From assembly GCA_964478025.1 (NCBI GenBank), contig CAYZGK010000014.1:1-42612 (forward strand): a stretch of DNA of 42,612 bases, given 5' to 3'. Every line of letters begins with the position of its first letter. Position 1 is the stretch's first letter. The DNA comes from UBA3700 sp964478025 (lineage in GTDB: Bacteria > Bacillota > Clostridia > Christensenellales > UBA3700). The notes below the pieces were generated by a model. The model had not been told where the DNA came from and did not search any database. It was given only the letters and a program-made list of their open reading frames with translations. Both the position numbers and the translations under genes were made by a program. Shown here in pieces: positions 7,239 to 14,836 of the stretch.

Positions 7239-7865
7239 ATGAAAGGTAAGTTTATTACATTTGAAGGATGTGAAGGTGTAGGAAAAAGTACACAAGTAGC
7301 ATTACTTAAAAATTATTTAGAAGAAACAAACCAAGATTGTTTGTTTTTAAGAGAACCAGGTGGCAATGAAATTTCTGAAAAAATCAGAAATATAATTTTA
7401 GACACTAAAAACGAAGGTATGGTTCCAAGATGTGAAGTTTTATTATATTGCGCAGCAAGAGCGCAACTTGTAAATGAGGTTATAAAGCCAGCTTTAGATA
7501 GTGGCAAACTTGTAATTTGCGATAGATTTATAGATTCAACTTTTGCTTATCAAGGGGTGGCTGGAAAACTTGGAGCTGAACTAGTTGAAAATTTAAATAA
7601 TTGTGCATGTGGCGATGTTGTTCCTAATTTAACTATATTTTTAGATTTATCACCAAAAGAGGCTTTTGCAAGAAAGGGTGGAGCTGATTTAAATGATAGA
7701 ATGGAAATGAAAGGAATGGAATTTCATAATAATGTTTATAAGGGTTATAAGTTAGCTCAAGAAAGACACCCTGAAAGAATAGTTTCTTTTAATGTTCTTG
7801 GAACAAAGTATGAAACACAAGAAAAAATAAGAGAATATTTAAAAACTAATGGTTATATTAAATAA
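7239..7865 (+). CDS. tmk: Thymidylate kinase
   Basis: Phosphorylates dTMP to dTDP in the dTTP pathway. The 208 residues match the family length. The P-loop is FEGCEGVGKSTQ at about residues 8-19. The dTMP-binding segment is LLREPGG, followed by CDRFIDSTFAYQG carrying the DR motif. AAGAGG lies about 7 nt before the ATG. The stop TAA shares one base with the ATG of holB, so the two are translationally coupled. tmk and holB are adjacent in many Bacillota. Confidence 0.95.
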   Translation: MKGKFITFEGCEGVGKSTQVALLKNYLEETNQDCLFLREPGGNEISEKIRNIILDTKNEGMVPRCEVLLYCAARAQLVNEVIKPALDSGKLVICDRFIDSTFAYQGVAGKLGAELVENLNNCACGDVVPNLTIFLDLSPKEAFARKGGADLNDRMEMKGMEFHNNVYKGYKLAQERHPERIVSFNVLGTKYETQEKIREYLKTNGYIK

Positions 7866-8806
7866 TGATAGAATACGAGAATCTTTTAAAAAACACTAAA
7901 GTATATAAAATATTAGATAATGACATTAAAAATGGTTTTTTAAGTCATTGTAATATGATTATTTCTGAAGATGAGGTTGCTTGTAGAAATCTTTGTTTAT
8001 TAGTTGCAAGGGATATCCTTTGTAAAAATGATAATTGCGGAAAATGTAAAGATTGCTTAGATGTTGAAAATAATGTTCATGAGGGTCTTATAATTCCAGA
8101 GTCATTAAATAGTGAAGGAATAAAAGATCTTATAAATAGAAGCTATGCAATGGTAGATAGCGATTCAAAAGTAGTTTTAATTAATAACTTTAATGATATA
8201 GATTTAAGTCTACAAAATAAATTTTTAAAACTAATTGAAGAGCCAAGTGGAAATACTGTTTTTATACTAGGTGTAATAAAGCCTACAAACGTACTAGAGA
8301 CAATAAAATCTAGGTCGAATAAATTAACCATAGAAGCATTTAATGAAGATGATTTAAAAAATGCGCTTAAGGATAAATATGATCCATACAACCTTTATAA
8401 AGCAATATTGTTTTGTGAAGGGTCATTAACGAAGGCTTTAATGATATTATCTGACGATAAAATTATAGGTTGTTATGAGTCAATGAAAATAATATTACTT
8501 AATATGAAAAAATCTACTAATGTTGTAGATTATATGAGTCAATTAGATGTTTCAAAAACTAAAGGATATTTAGATGCTCTTGAAATAATAATAAAGCAGG
8601 TTATAGAAAGAAAAACAGGACTATCAAAAAATAATGAAGAAGATATAGATTCATTAGCGCAAGAATATGCATTAACAACTCTTGTTAATATTGAAGAATT
8701 AGTAATAAATTCTAAGAAGATGTTAGAACAAAATGTGGGAACAGAGGGTGTGCTATTTAAATTGCTAATGAATATTTTGGAGGTAAAATATAAATGCCAA
8801 ATATAA
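7865..8806 (+). CDS. holB: DNA polymerase III delta' subunit
   Basis: A clamp-loader subunit of the replicative polymerase, 313 residues. The N-terminal AAA+-like module carries a zinc knuckle with C53, C58, C61 and C64, and the sensor region reads KLIEEPSGNTVFIL followed by KSRSNK. A canonical Walker A is absent, as expected for delta'. The conserved string DLINRSYAMVDSDSKVVLIN corresponds to the strand before the Walker B-like region. The gene overlaps tmk by 1 nt and ricT by 13 nt. YaaQ and YaaR homologues found in Bacillus between tmk and holB are missing here. Confidence 0.88.
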   Translation: MIEYENLLKNTKVYKILDNDIKNGFLSHCNMIISEDEVACRNLCLLVARDILCKNDNCGKCKDCLDVENNVHEGLIIPESLNSEGIKDLINRSYAMVDSDSKVVLINNFNDIDLSLQNKFLKLIEEPSGNTVFILGVIKPTNVLETIKSRSNKLTIEAFNEDDLKNALKDKYDPYNLYKAILFCEGSLTKALMILSDDKIIGCYESMKIILLNMKKSTNVVDYMSQLDVSKTKGYLDALEIIIKQVIERKTGLSKNNEEDIDSLAQEYALTTLVNIEELVINSKKMLEQNVGTEGVLFKLLMNILEVKYKCQI

Positions 8807-9666
8807 TAGGTGTAAAGTTTAATAATAAAGGGAAGTTATATTACTATGATCCTAAAAACTTTGAATTTGAAGTTGGGGATGGTGTAGTAGTTGAAACTCC
8901 AGTTGGTGTAGAATATGCTTTTTGCTGTCAAAAGAACACTGAAATTAAGGAATCCGATTTAAAAGCCCCTTTAAAAGAAATTATTAGAAAAGCTGATGAA
9001 AAGGATAAAAGACAATATGAAGATAATATAAAAAGAGCTGAAAGGGCGTTTAGTGTTGCTTTAAGAAAAGTAGAAAAGCATAAACTTCCAATGAAGCTTA
9101 TTAATGCTGAATATACTTTAGATAAATCAAAAGTTTTAATTAATTATACAGCTGAAAATAGAGTAGATTTTAGAGCTTTGGTTCCTGATTTAGGATCAGA
9201 GCTTAGATGTAGAGTAGAGCTTAAACAAGTATATGATAGAGATGATGTAAAGTTAAGAGGAGCAATGGGGCTATGTGGCCAAGAGTGCTGTTGTATTAGA
9301 TGTCCAAGTATATGTGAAAAATCAACAGTAAAAATGGCTAAAATACAAAACATATCTATAAATCCATCTAAAATTGGTGGAATGTGTGGAAAGTTAATGT
9401 GCTGTTTAAAGTTTGAAAATGAATATTACGTAGAACTTCTTAAAAAATTGCCTAAGGTAGGTGCAAATATAAAAACAGAAGATGGAATATCTAAAGTTAA
9501 AGATGTTAATGTTCTTAGAGAATATGTTACCGCAATAACTGAGATTGATGGCTCAAGTGTAGAAAAAAGATATGAAATAGGTCAATTTGAATTGATGGGT
9601 GATAACAGAAGAAATCAAAAAGATGACGATGAGGATGTAGATCCAGAGATAAAGAAAATGGAGTAA
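8794..9666 (+). CDS. ricT: PSP1-domain protein RicT (YaaT)
   Basis: The 290-residue product is a PSP1 C-terminal family protein. In Bacillus, RicT joins RicA and RicF in an iron-sulfur complex that stimulates RNase Y processing and affects sporulation and competence. The cysteine-rich core GLCGQECCCIRCPSIC, followed by GGMCGKLMCCLKFE, is the family hallmark. The C-terminus ends in an acidic tail (DDDEDVDPEI). The ATG lies inside the end of holB with GGAGG 11 nt before it. The conserved placement next to holB supports the assignment. Confidence 0.92.
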   Translation: MPNIIGVKFNNKGKLYYYDPKNFEFEVGDGVVVETPVGVEYAFCCQKNTEIKESDLKAPLKEIIRKADEKDKRQYEDNIKRAERAFSVALRKVEKHKLPMKLINAEYTLDKSKVLINYTAENRVDFRALVPDLGSELRCRVELKQVYDRDDVKLRGAMGLCGQECCCIRCPSICEKSTVKMAKIQNISINPSKIGGMCGKLMCCLKFENEYYVELLKKLPKVGANIKTEDGISKVKDVNVLREYVTAITEIDGSSVEKRYEIGQFELMGDNRRNQKDDDEDVDPEIKKME

Positions 9667-9701
9667 GTCAAGGCTAACTTTATTTAAAAATAAATTTTCA
9701 A

Positions 9702-9730
9702 TTTACAACATATTTTTGATGTGATATTAT
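9702..9730 (+). promoter_or_regulatory. Ferredoxin promoter
   Basis: TTTACA at 9702-9707 and TATTAT at 9725-9730 have a 17-base spacer. The expected transcription start is about 40 bases before the ferredoxin ATG. Confidence 0.6.
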
Positions 9731-9775
9731 GAACATACAAAAATAAACTATATATTTTAAAAAGGAGAAAACATT

Positions 9776-9946
9776 ATGGCATACGTTATTGGTAATGATT
9801 GTATTAAGTGTGGTTCATGTGCAGAACAATGCCCAGTTTCATGTATTACAGAAGGAGATGACAAGTACGTTATCGATGCTGATTCATGCTTATCTTGTGG
9901 TTCATGTGCAGCACAATGTCCAGTAGAAGCAATTTCTGAAGAGTAA
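9776..9946 (+). CDS. Two-[4Fe-4S] ferredoxin
   Basis: A 56-residue electron carrier, MAYVIGNDCIKCGSC onward. Two CxxCxxCxxxCP motifs are visible: C-IK-C-GS-C-AEQ-CP in the first half and C-LS-C-GS-C-AAQ-CP in the second, each half also carrying the usual short hairpin. This is the clostridial-type ferredoxin that links oxidoreductases such as pyruvate:ferredoxin oxidoreductase and hydrogenases, and it points to an anaerobic lifestyle. AAGGAG lies 9 nt before the ATG. It has its own promoter and terminator, so it is a monocistronic gene. Confidence 0.95.
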   Translation: MAYVIGNDCIKCGSCAEQCPVSCITEGDDKYVIDADSCLSCGSCAAQCPVEAISEE

Positions 9947-9965
9947 TTAGAATTTGAACAAAAAC

Positions 9966-10004
9966 GGACTGCTAGGAATATAAGCTTAGCGGTCCATTTT
10001 TTTT
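9966..10004 (+). terminator. Ferredoxin terminator
   Basis: GGACTGCTA (9966-9974) pairs with TAGCGGTCC (9987-9995), with one T-G wobble, followed by A and eight Ts. Confidence 0.88.
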
Positions 10005-10027
10005 GTTAAAATTATAAGACAAAAGTT

Positions 10028-10058
10028 TTGACAATATAATAACTGTATAAGGTATTAT
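10028..10058 (+). promoter_or_regulatory. Weak promoter candidate
   Basis: TTGACA at 10028-10033 is consensus, but the best -10, TATTAT at 10053-10058, needs a 19-base spacer. It would give a very short leader before the ATG at 10073. Confidence 0.35.
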
Positions 10059-10072
10059 TAAATATATTAAGA

Positions 10073-10519
10073 ATGATTGATCAAAAGAAAAAAGGAATAA
10101 TTATATCAATAGGTCTTGTGGTACTAACTATTTTAGTTGTAGGCGGTATCTTTCTTACTATGTATTTAACAGAAAAGAATTCTAGGGAAGATGTTATTTC
10201 ATATACAAAAATTCAAATAAATGAAGAGGGTAAAACCGATATATATTCATTTATGGTAACAGGCGTTTCTTTTGAAGAAATAGATAATAATTATTCGTAT
10301 GCAAAAATAAGCTTTAAAATTAAAGCTAAAGATAATGTGTATGTAGAAAACGGAAACTTTGGTATAAGTGGAGCAGAGTTTGTGTCTTCGGAAAATATTC
10401 CTACATATATTAGTAGTGGAAACGAACAAAATTTTGTTATAATTTTTAAAGTAAAAAAATATAGTGAATTATATTTAACATATGATGTATATAAAGTTGC
10501 ACTAGGAAGTGCTTTTTAA
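10073..10519 (+). CDS. Membrane-anchored hypothetical protein
   Basis: The 148 residues begin with a charged MIDQKKK followed by one hydrophobic helix (about residues 8-32), so the remainder is probably outside the membrane. The exposed part is beta-rich, with alternating hydrophobic strands such as YAKISFKIKAKDNVYVENG and NFVIIFKVKKYSELYL. This suggests a single Ig-like sandwich of the kind found in small surface proteins. I do not recognise the family. No clear ribosome binding site precedes the ATG. The ABC-F gene starts 9 bases downstream and may be co-transcribed. Confidence 0.6.
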   Translation: MIDQKKKGIIISIGLVVLTILVVGGIFLTMYLTEKNSREDVISYTKIQINEEGKTDIYSFMVTGVSFEEIDNNYSYAKISFKIKAKDNVYVENGNFGISGAEFVSSENIPTYISSGNEQNFVIIFKVKKYSELYLTYDVYKVALGSAF

Positions 10520-10528
10520 GGAGAGTAA

Positions 10529-12100
10529 ATGATACAAGCAATTGATGTAATGATCCAATTTGGTGGAAGAAAGTTATTTGAAGATGTAAATTTAAAATTT
10601 ACAGAGGGTAACTGTTATGGAATTATAGGAGCTAATGGTGCTGGAAAGTCAACATTTTTAAAAATCTTGTCAGGAGCATTAGAGCCTACAAAAGGAACCG
10701 TTGCGATTGGTAAAAATGAAAGATTAAGTGTTTTGAATCAAAATCAAAATGCATTTGATGATTGTACTGTTATGAGAACGGTTTTATTAGGACACAAGAA
10801 GCTTGTGGATATCATGGATGAAAAAGATGCACTTTATGCAAAGGAAGATTTTACTGAAGAAGATGGAAACAGAGCTGGAGAACTAGAAAATGAGTTTGCA
10901 GAACTTGGTGGCTGGGAAGCTGAGTCTGATGCTGCTTCTTTATTAAATGCTTTAGGATTTGGTGATGAGTATCATGATAGATTAATGGGAGAGTTAGATG
11001 GAAAGCAAAAAGTAAAAATTCTTTTAGCTCAAGCTTTATTTGGTAATCCTGATGTTCTAATACTTGATGAGCCAACAAATAACTTGGATGCAAAAACTAT
11101 AATGTGGTTAGAGAAGTTCTTGATGGAATTTAAAAACACATTAATTATTGTATCCCACAATAGACACTTCTTAAATAAAGTATGTACTCATATTTGTGAT
11201 GTAGATTACGGCAAAATTAATATGTATGTAGGTAACTACGATTTCTGGTATGAGACAAACCAATTACTTGCAAGACAAGCAAAAGAACAAAATAAGAAAG
11301 CAGAGGCAAGGGCAAAAGAACTTCAAGAATTTATTCAAAGATTCTCTGCAAATGCTTCAAAAGCAAAGCAAGCTACTGCAAGAAAGAAAGAATTAGAGAA
11401 ATTAAAACTAGAAGATATAAAACCTTCTATGAGAAAATATCCTTATATTAACTTTGAATTTGAGCAAGAAGTTGGAAGAGAAATTTTAACTGTAGAGCAT
11501 TTAACAAAGAAAGGATATTTTGAGGATGTTTCGTTTACTGTACAAAAGGATGAAAAAATAGCATTTGTAGGTAATAAGTCTATAGATATATCTATGTTAT
11601 TTGAAATTCTAATGGGAAATGAGGAAGCAGACTCTGGAACATATACATGGGGAAAAACAATTACTCAAAGTTATGTGCCACAAGATTTTGATAGTTATTT
11701 TGAAGGTTGCGATTTAGATTTAACAAAATGGCTAGATAGATACTCAAAAGATCATACAGAAACTTATTTAAGAGGCTGGCTTGGAAGAATGTTATTCTCT
11801 GGAGATGAAGCAAAGAAAAAAGCTTCAGTTCTATCTGGAGGCGAAAAGGTAAGATGCATGATGGCAAGAGCCATGTTAATGGGTGGAAACTTCTTGATTT
11901 TAGATGAGCCAACAAACCATCTCGATCTTGAAGCTATTACCTCATTAAATAAAGGAATGATAAACTTTAAAGGTTGTATTTTATTTGCTTCTCATGACCA
12001 AGAATTAATGCAAACTGTAGCAAATAGAATAATAGAATTAAATGGAACTAAGACATTCGATAAGCTTACAACTTATGAAGAGTATTTAGACATGCAATAA
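10529..12100 (+). CDS. ABC-F family ATPase with degenerate second P-loop
   Basis: A soluble 523-residue protein with two ABC domains and no membrane segment. ABC-F proteins act on the ribosome, in translation control or antibiotic protection. Domain 1 has Walker A GANGAGKST (34-42) and Walker B VLILDEPTNNLD. Domain 2 has a clean signature LSGGEKVRCMMARA and Walker B FLILDEPTNHLD, but its Walker A position reads GNKSIDIS (348-355), without the lysine. The first signature is also unusual (GELDGKQKVKILLAQ). The charged linker around residues 245-290 is the P-site tRNA interaction motif region. Overall it resembles the YbiT/YkpA branch. AAGGAG precedes the ATG, and a strong terminator follows. 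Confidence 0.88.
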   Translation: MIQAIDVMIQFGGRKLFEDVNLKFTEGNCYGIIGANGAGKSTFLKILSGALEPTKGTVAIGKNERLSVLNQNQNAFDDCTVMRTVLLGHKKLVDIMDEKDALYAKEDFTEEDGNRAGELENEFAELGGWEAESDAASLLNALGFGDEYHDRLMGELDGKQKVKILLAQALFGNPDVLILDEPTNNLDAKTIMWLEKFLMEFKNTLIIVSHNRHFLNKVCTHICDVDYGKINMYVGNYDFWYETNQLLARQAKEQNKKAEARAKELQEFIQRFSANASKAKQATARKKELEKLKLEDIKPSMRKYPYINFEFEQEVGREILTVEHLTKKGYFEDVSFTVQKDEKIAFVGNKSIDISMLFEILMGNEEADSGTYTWGKTITQSYVPQDFDSYFEGCDLDLTKWLDRYSKDHTETYLRGWLGRMLFSGDEAKKKASVLSGGEKVRCMMARAMLMGGNFLILDEPTNHLDLEAITSLNKGMINFKGCILFASHDQELMQTVANRIIELNGTKTFDKLTTYEEYLDMQ

Positions 12101-12125
12101 TTTATGTTTATTATAAGGTTAGAAG

Positions 12126-12162
12126 AAAATTTGCAACAAATCGTTGCAAATTTTTTATTTTT
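12126..12162 (+). terminator. Terminator after the ABC-F gene
   Basis: AAAATTTGCAAC (12126-12137) pairs perfectly with GTTGCAAATTTT (12143-12154) around a 5-base loop, and the T run continues to 12162 with one A. Confidence 0.9.
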
Positions 12163-12176
12163 ATGTAAAAAATGAG

Positions 12177-12205
12177 TTGACATGTTGCAGTGTTAAATTT
12201 ATAAT
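12177..12205 (+). promoter_or_regulatory. Perfect consensus promoter in a non-coding region
   Basis: TTGACA (12177-12182) and TATAAT (12200-12205) are both full consensus with a 17-base spacer. No coding frame starts within the next 300 bases; instead a terminator hairpin follows about 50 bases downstream of the expected transcription start. Confidence 0.8.
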
Positions 12206-12211
12206 AATCAC

Positions 12212-12299
12212 GAAATTAATTAAATAGCTCATAATTTTCCCCCTTATCATATAATTAGAAGAGGAGTTGCTTAAAGTTTAGCGGCCCCTCTTCTTTTTT
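12212..12299 (+). ncRNA. Candidate small RNA with C-rich loop and own terminator
   Basis: The boundaries are inferred from the consensus promoter at 12177-12205 and the terminator at 12257-12299. The unpaired first half contains TTTTCCCCCTTATC (12235-12248). This resembles the C-rich motifs with which Gram-positive sRNAs such as RsaE/RoxS pair to G-rich ribosome binding sites. The second half is a hairpin: AGAAGAGG (12257-12264) pairs with CCTCTTCT (12287-12294). An inner GTTGC/GCGGC helix (12266-12270 with 12281-12285) includes two wobbles, and a T run follows. No open reading frame with a ribosome binding site is present. It could also be an attenuated leader of the downstream operon. Confidence 0.5.
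12257..12299 (+). terminator. Terminator of the candidate small RNA
   Basis: An 8-base outer stem and a 5-base inner stem are separated by an A/C mismatch, and six Ts follow at 12294-12299. Confidence 0.75.
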
Positions 12300-12504
12300 A
12301 GCAAATTTCGAACGTTTGGCGTGATTTGTGCGTGTGCCAGAAAGGATTAAGAATCAAAAAATAGACAAATTTTATAAAATGTGAAAAATTGCAAACAATT
12401 GTTGCATTTTATAGAAAAAGTTTTAAATTTTAAGAAGTTATCGCCTTTTTGTTAAATAATGAGCCCTTTTTGGTTCACTAATATTTTATATGTAGTTTTA
12501 TATG
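12300..12504. other. Non-coding stretch before the surface operon
   Basis: No credible gene is visible here. The only structure seen is an imperfect hairpin at 12386-12410, where AAA-T-TGCAA pairs with TTGCA-T-TTT (one T/T mismatch) around ACAATTG. The short frame opening at 12459 lacks a ribosome binding site and runs into the real gene in another frame. Confidence 0.5.
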
Positions 12505-12533
12505 TTGTTTTATACTTAACTTTAAAATATAAT
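12505..12533 (+). promoter_or_regulatory. Promoter of the surface operon
   Basis: TTGTTT (12505-12510) and consensus TATAAT (12528-12533) have a 17-base spacer. The -10 ends 34 bases before the ATG at 12568. Confidence 0.6.
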
Positions 12534-12567
12534 ATTTTAGAAAGGAAAACATTTACTTGGAGTTATT

Positions 12568-14823
12568 ATGAATCAGGTCTTACTCGCCATAGCATCTATA
12601 TTGGCGGCGTTAGGTGTTTATTATTTAAACACTCTTTTAAAAGATAAGAGTTTTTTGTTAAAAGGAAAAGAACTTAAGGGAGACGAAATTGTAAGAAAAT
12701 CTCTTTCCATTTTACTTTTCTTTGTATATATGCCACATCTATTTACCCTAGAAGCAATAAGCGACCAAATAGGTTTAAATGGGGGGGGGTATTCTCCGGT
12801 AGCCTTAGTATTTTTAATGATCTTAAAATGGCTAACATACTTTGGAACTGCGGTTTGTATACTTTTACCATTTTTTAATAATCAAAGAGCAAAAGATTTT
12901 GCAACGTTTTTAGTTCCAATTACTATTGTTTTTAACTTTATATTCTTCAAGCAAATAGTAGTAAGCATTTTAGGAAGAGTAGATTATTATCATTGGAAAA
13001 TAATTATATACGCTATTATTACAGTGCTTGTTGCTGCTATAAGTGGTGAAAGATTAATAGAGTTTTGTGTTGAAAAAGGATTTAACAATAGACAATTATC
13101 TAAAAGAATTGGTCAACTTGGTATATATTTTCTTGTTTATATGTTTGCCTTTATGCCAATATATGTGCCACAACTTCTTTTTGGTTATGTAGGCGAAACT
13201 CCAGCGGACTTTACCGTTGTACATAGACTTTTGATATATTTCAGCTTTTTGTTTCCCTTTGCTGCTTATTTTGGTTTTAGAAACAAAACATATGAAGAAA
13301 AAAGATATTTCTTAATGATGTTAGCCCTAAGCGGCTTTTTACAATATTTCTACTACAATGCACACCGAGCTGGACTTAATAGTTTTCCTTTACACCTTTG
13401 TAACACAGCGATTGCGCTTATGTTCTTTGCGTATGCATTTAATTTAAAAGGTGTATTTTATTTTACTTATCTTGTAAATGTTATGGGTGCACTTTGTGCA
13501 ATAATTTTACCTAATTGTGATAACGAGATTACTAGAATGGGCACTATGGTGTTCTGGTATAACCATGTTTATGCATTTGCTTTGCCAATTTTAGGTGTTT
13601 CATTAAAAGTCTTTGAACGCCCAAATATAAAGCTAATGAAAAAAGCGATTATAGCGTTTTCATGCTATGTACTTTTGGCGGCGACGCTTAATGCTTGGCT
13701 TAATAATTCGCCAATAAATACAGAGAAAGTTGAGATTGACTATTTCTTTTTATATAGCGATTTCTTTGTAAATAAGTTTGCGTGGGCACTGCCAATAAAA
13801 TATAACTTTATACTAAAATTCCAGCTCGGCGACACAATGATGACATATTACTATATGTATGACATTGTAATATATGTAATTTTCATAGGATTAATGTTTG
13901 CAGCATGGGGATTATATGGCCTTACTTATAGAGTTGGCGATGCACATAGAGAACTTGCCCGTAGAAAGAAACTTATGAGAGTAGATAAATTGAATCTTTT
14001 AAAAGAACTTGATGGAAGATCTATAAAGGAGCCAATGGATGAAAAAGGAGTGAATATGATTAAAATTATAAATTTTTCTAAAACTTATTCAGGATCTAAT
14101 AGAAAAGCTGTAGATGGACTTAATCTTGAAGTATATGCTGGTGAGGTTTTTGGTTTTATTGGCCATAATGGTGCAGGTAAAAGTACCACAATAAAGAGCC
14201 TTGTTGGAATACAAACAATTACTGAAGGCAGTATTGAAATAGAGGGTTATGATATTGCTCGTCAACCACTAGAAGCTAAACTTAATATAGGCTATGTTTC
14301 AGATAACCATGCTGTTTATGAAAAACTTACAGGAAGGGAATACATAGGCTATGTGGCAGATTTATATATGGTAAGTGAAAAGGATAAAAAAGAACGTATT
14401 GAAAAATACGTAAAGATGTTTAATCTTGAAGAAGCTATAGATAGAGAGATAAAGTCGTATTCTCATGGTATGAAGCAAAAAATAATGGTTATATCCGCAC
14501 TAATACACAACCCTAAAGTTTGGGTATTGGATGAACCTTTAACCGGTCTTGACCCAACAAGCGCATATCAAATTAAAGAGTGTATGCGTCAACATGCAGA
14601 TGCCGGTAATATTGTATTTTTCAGTAGTCATGTAATTGAAGTTGTAGAAAAAATTTGTGATAGAGTAGCTATTATCAGTGGTGGTAAACTATGCAGAGTT
14701 TGTACACCAGAGGATTTAAGAAAAGAAGGTGTTTCGCTAGAACAAATTTATTTGCAATATGCCACACAAAAAAAAGAGGAAAAAGAAAATATAAATAGTG
14801 AAGCAACAATCACTCAGGAGTAG
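12568..14823 (+). CDS. YwaF-like membrane domain fused to an ABC ATPase
   Basis: The 751-residue product joins two modules. Residues about 1-465 are a polytopic membrane region with more than ten hydrophobic helices. They include a YwaF/TMEM164-like core with YFYYNAHRAGLNSFPLHLCN and VFWYNHVYAFALP. Residues about 497-730 are a full ABC ATPase: Walker A GHNGAGKSTT, signature YSHGMKQKIMVISAL, Walker B VWVLDEPLTGLDP, H-loop SSHV. The ATG at 12568 has GGAG 5 nt upstream. The permease at 14837 is the likely partner. A G9 run encodes residues 72-74, and AAGGAG precedes an in-frame ATG at 14056, exactly where the ATPase domain begins. A role in export for the surface proteins downstream is inferred from the operon. 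Confidence 0.82.
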   Translation: MNQVLLAIASILAALGVYYLNTLLKDKSFLLKGKELKGDEIVRKSLSILLFFVYMPHLFTLEAISDQIGLNGGGYSPVALVFLMILKWLTYFGTAVCILLPFFNNQRAKDFATFLVPITIVFNFIFFKQIVVSILGRVDYYHWKIIIYAIITVLVAAISGERLIEFCVEKGFNNRQLSKRIGQLGIYFLVYMFAFMPIYVPQLLFGYVGETPADFTVVHRLLIYFSFLFPFAAYFGFRNKTYEEKRYFLMMLALSGFLQYFYYNAHRAGLNSFPLHLCNTAIALMFFAYAFNLKGVFYFTYLVNVMGALCAIILPNCDNEITRMGTMVFWYNHVYAFALPILGVSLKVFERPNIKLMKKAIIAFSCYVLLAATLNAWLNNSPINTEKVEIDYFFLYSDFFVNKFAWALPIKYNFILKFQLGDTMMTYYYMYDIVIYVIFIGLMFAAWGLYGLTYRVGDAHRELARRKKLMRVDKLNLLKELDGRSIKEPMDEKGVNMIKIINFSKTYSGSNRKAVDGLNLEVYAGEVFGFIGHNGAGKSTTIKSLVGIQTITEGSIEIEGYDIARQPLEAKLNIGYVSDNHAVYEKLTGREYIGYVADLYMVSEKDKKERIEKYVKMFNLEEAIDREIKSYSHGMKQKIMVISALIHNPKVWVLDEPLTGLDPTSAYQIKECMRQHADAGNIVFFSSHVIEVVEKICDRVAIISGGKLCRVCTPEDLRKEGVSLEQIYLQYATQKKEEKENINSEATITQE
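12781..12789 (+). repeat. Nine-G homopolymer inside the coding frame
   Basis: The codons GGG GGG GGG encode residues 72-74 (N-GGG-Y). A loss of one G leads to TAG four codons later, and a gain of one G leads to TAA after about 30 codons. Such a tract is unusual in this AT-rich sequence and is the form taken by phase-variable contingency tracts. Confidence 0.6.
14045..14058 (+). promoter_or_regulatory. Internal ribosome binding site and start for the ATPase domain
   Basis: AAGGAG (14045-14050) lies 5 nt before an in-frame ATG (14056), whose product would begin MIKIINFSKTYSG, the natural first strand of an ABC domain. It may be a relic of a gene fusion or allow a separate ATPase to be made. 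Confidence 0.5.
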
Positions 14824-14836
14824 TTAAGAAAGAAGT

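Noticed and set aside
12459..12647. 62-residue hydrophobic frame before the YwaF/ABC gene
   Set aside because: No ribosome binding site; it spans a promoter and enters the real gene in another frame. The hydrophobic look comes from T-rich DNA.
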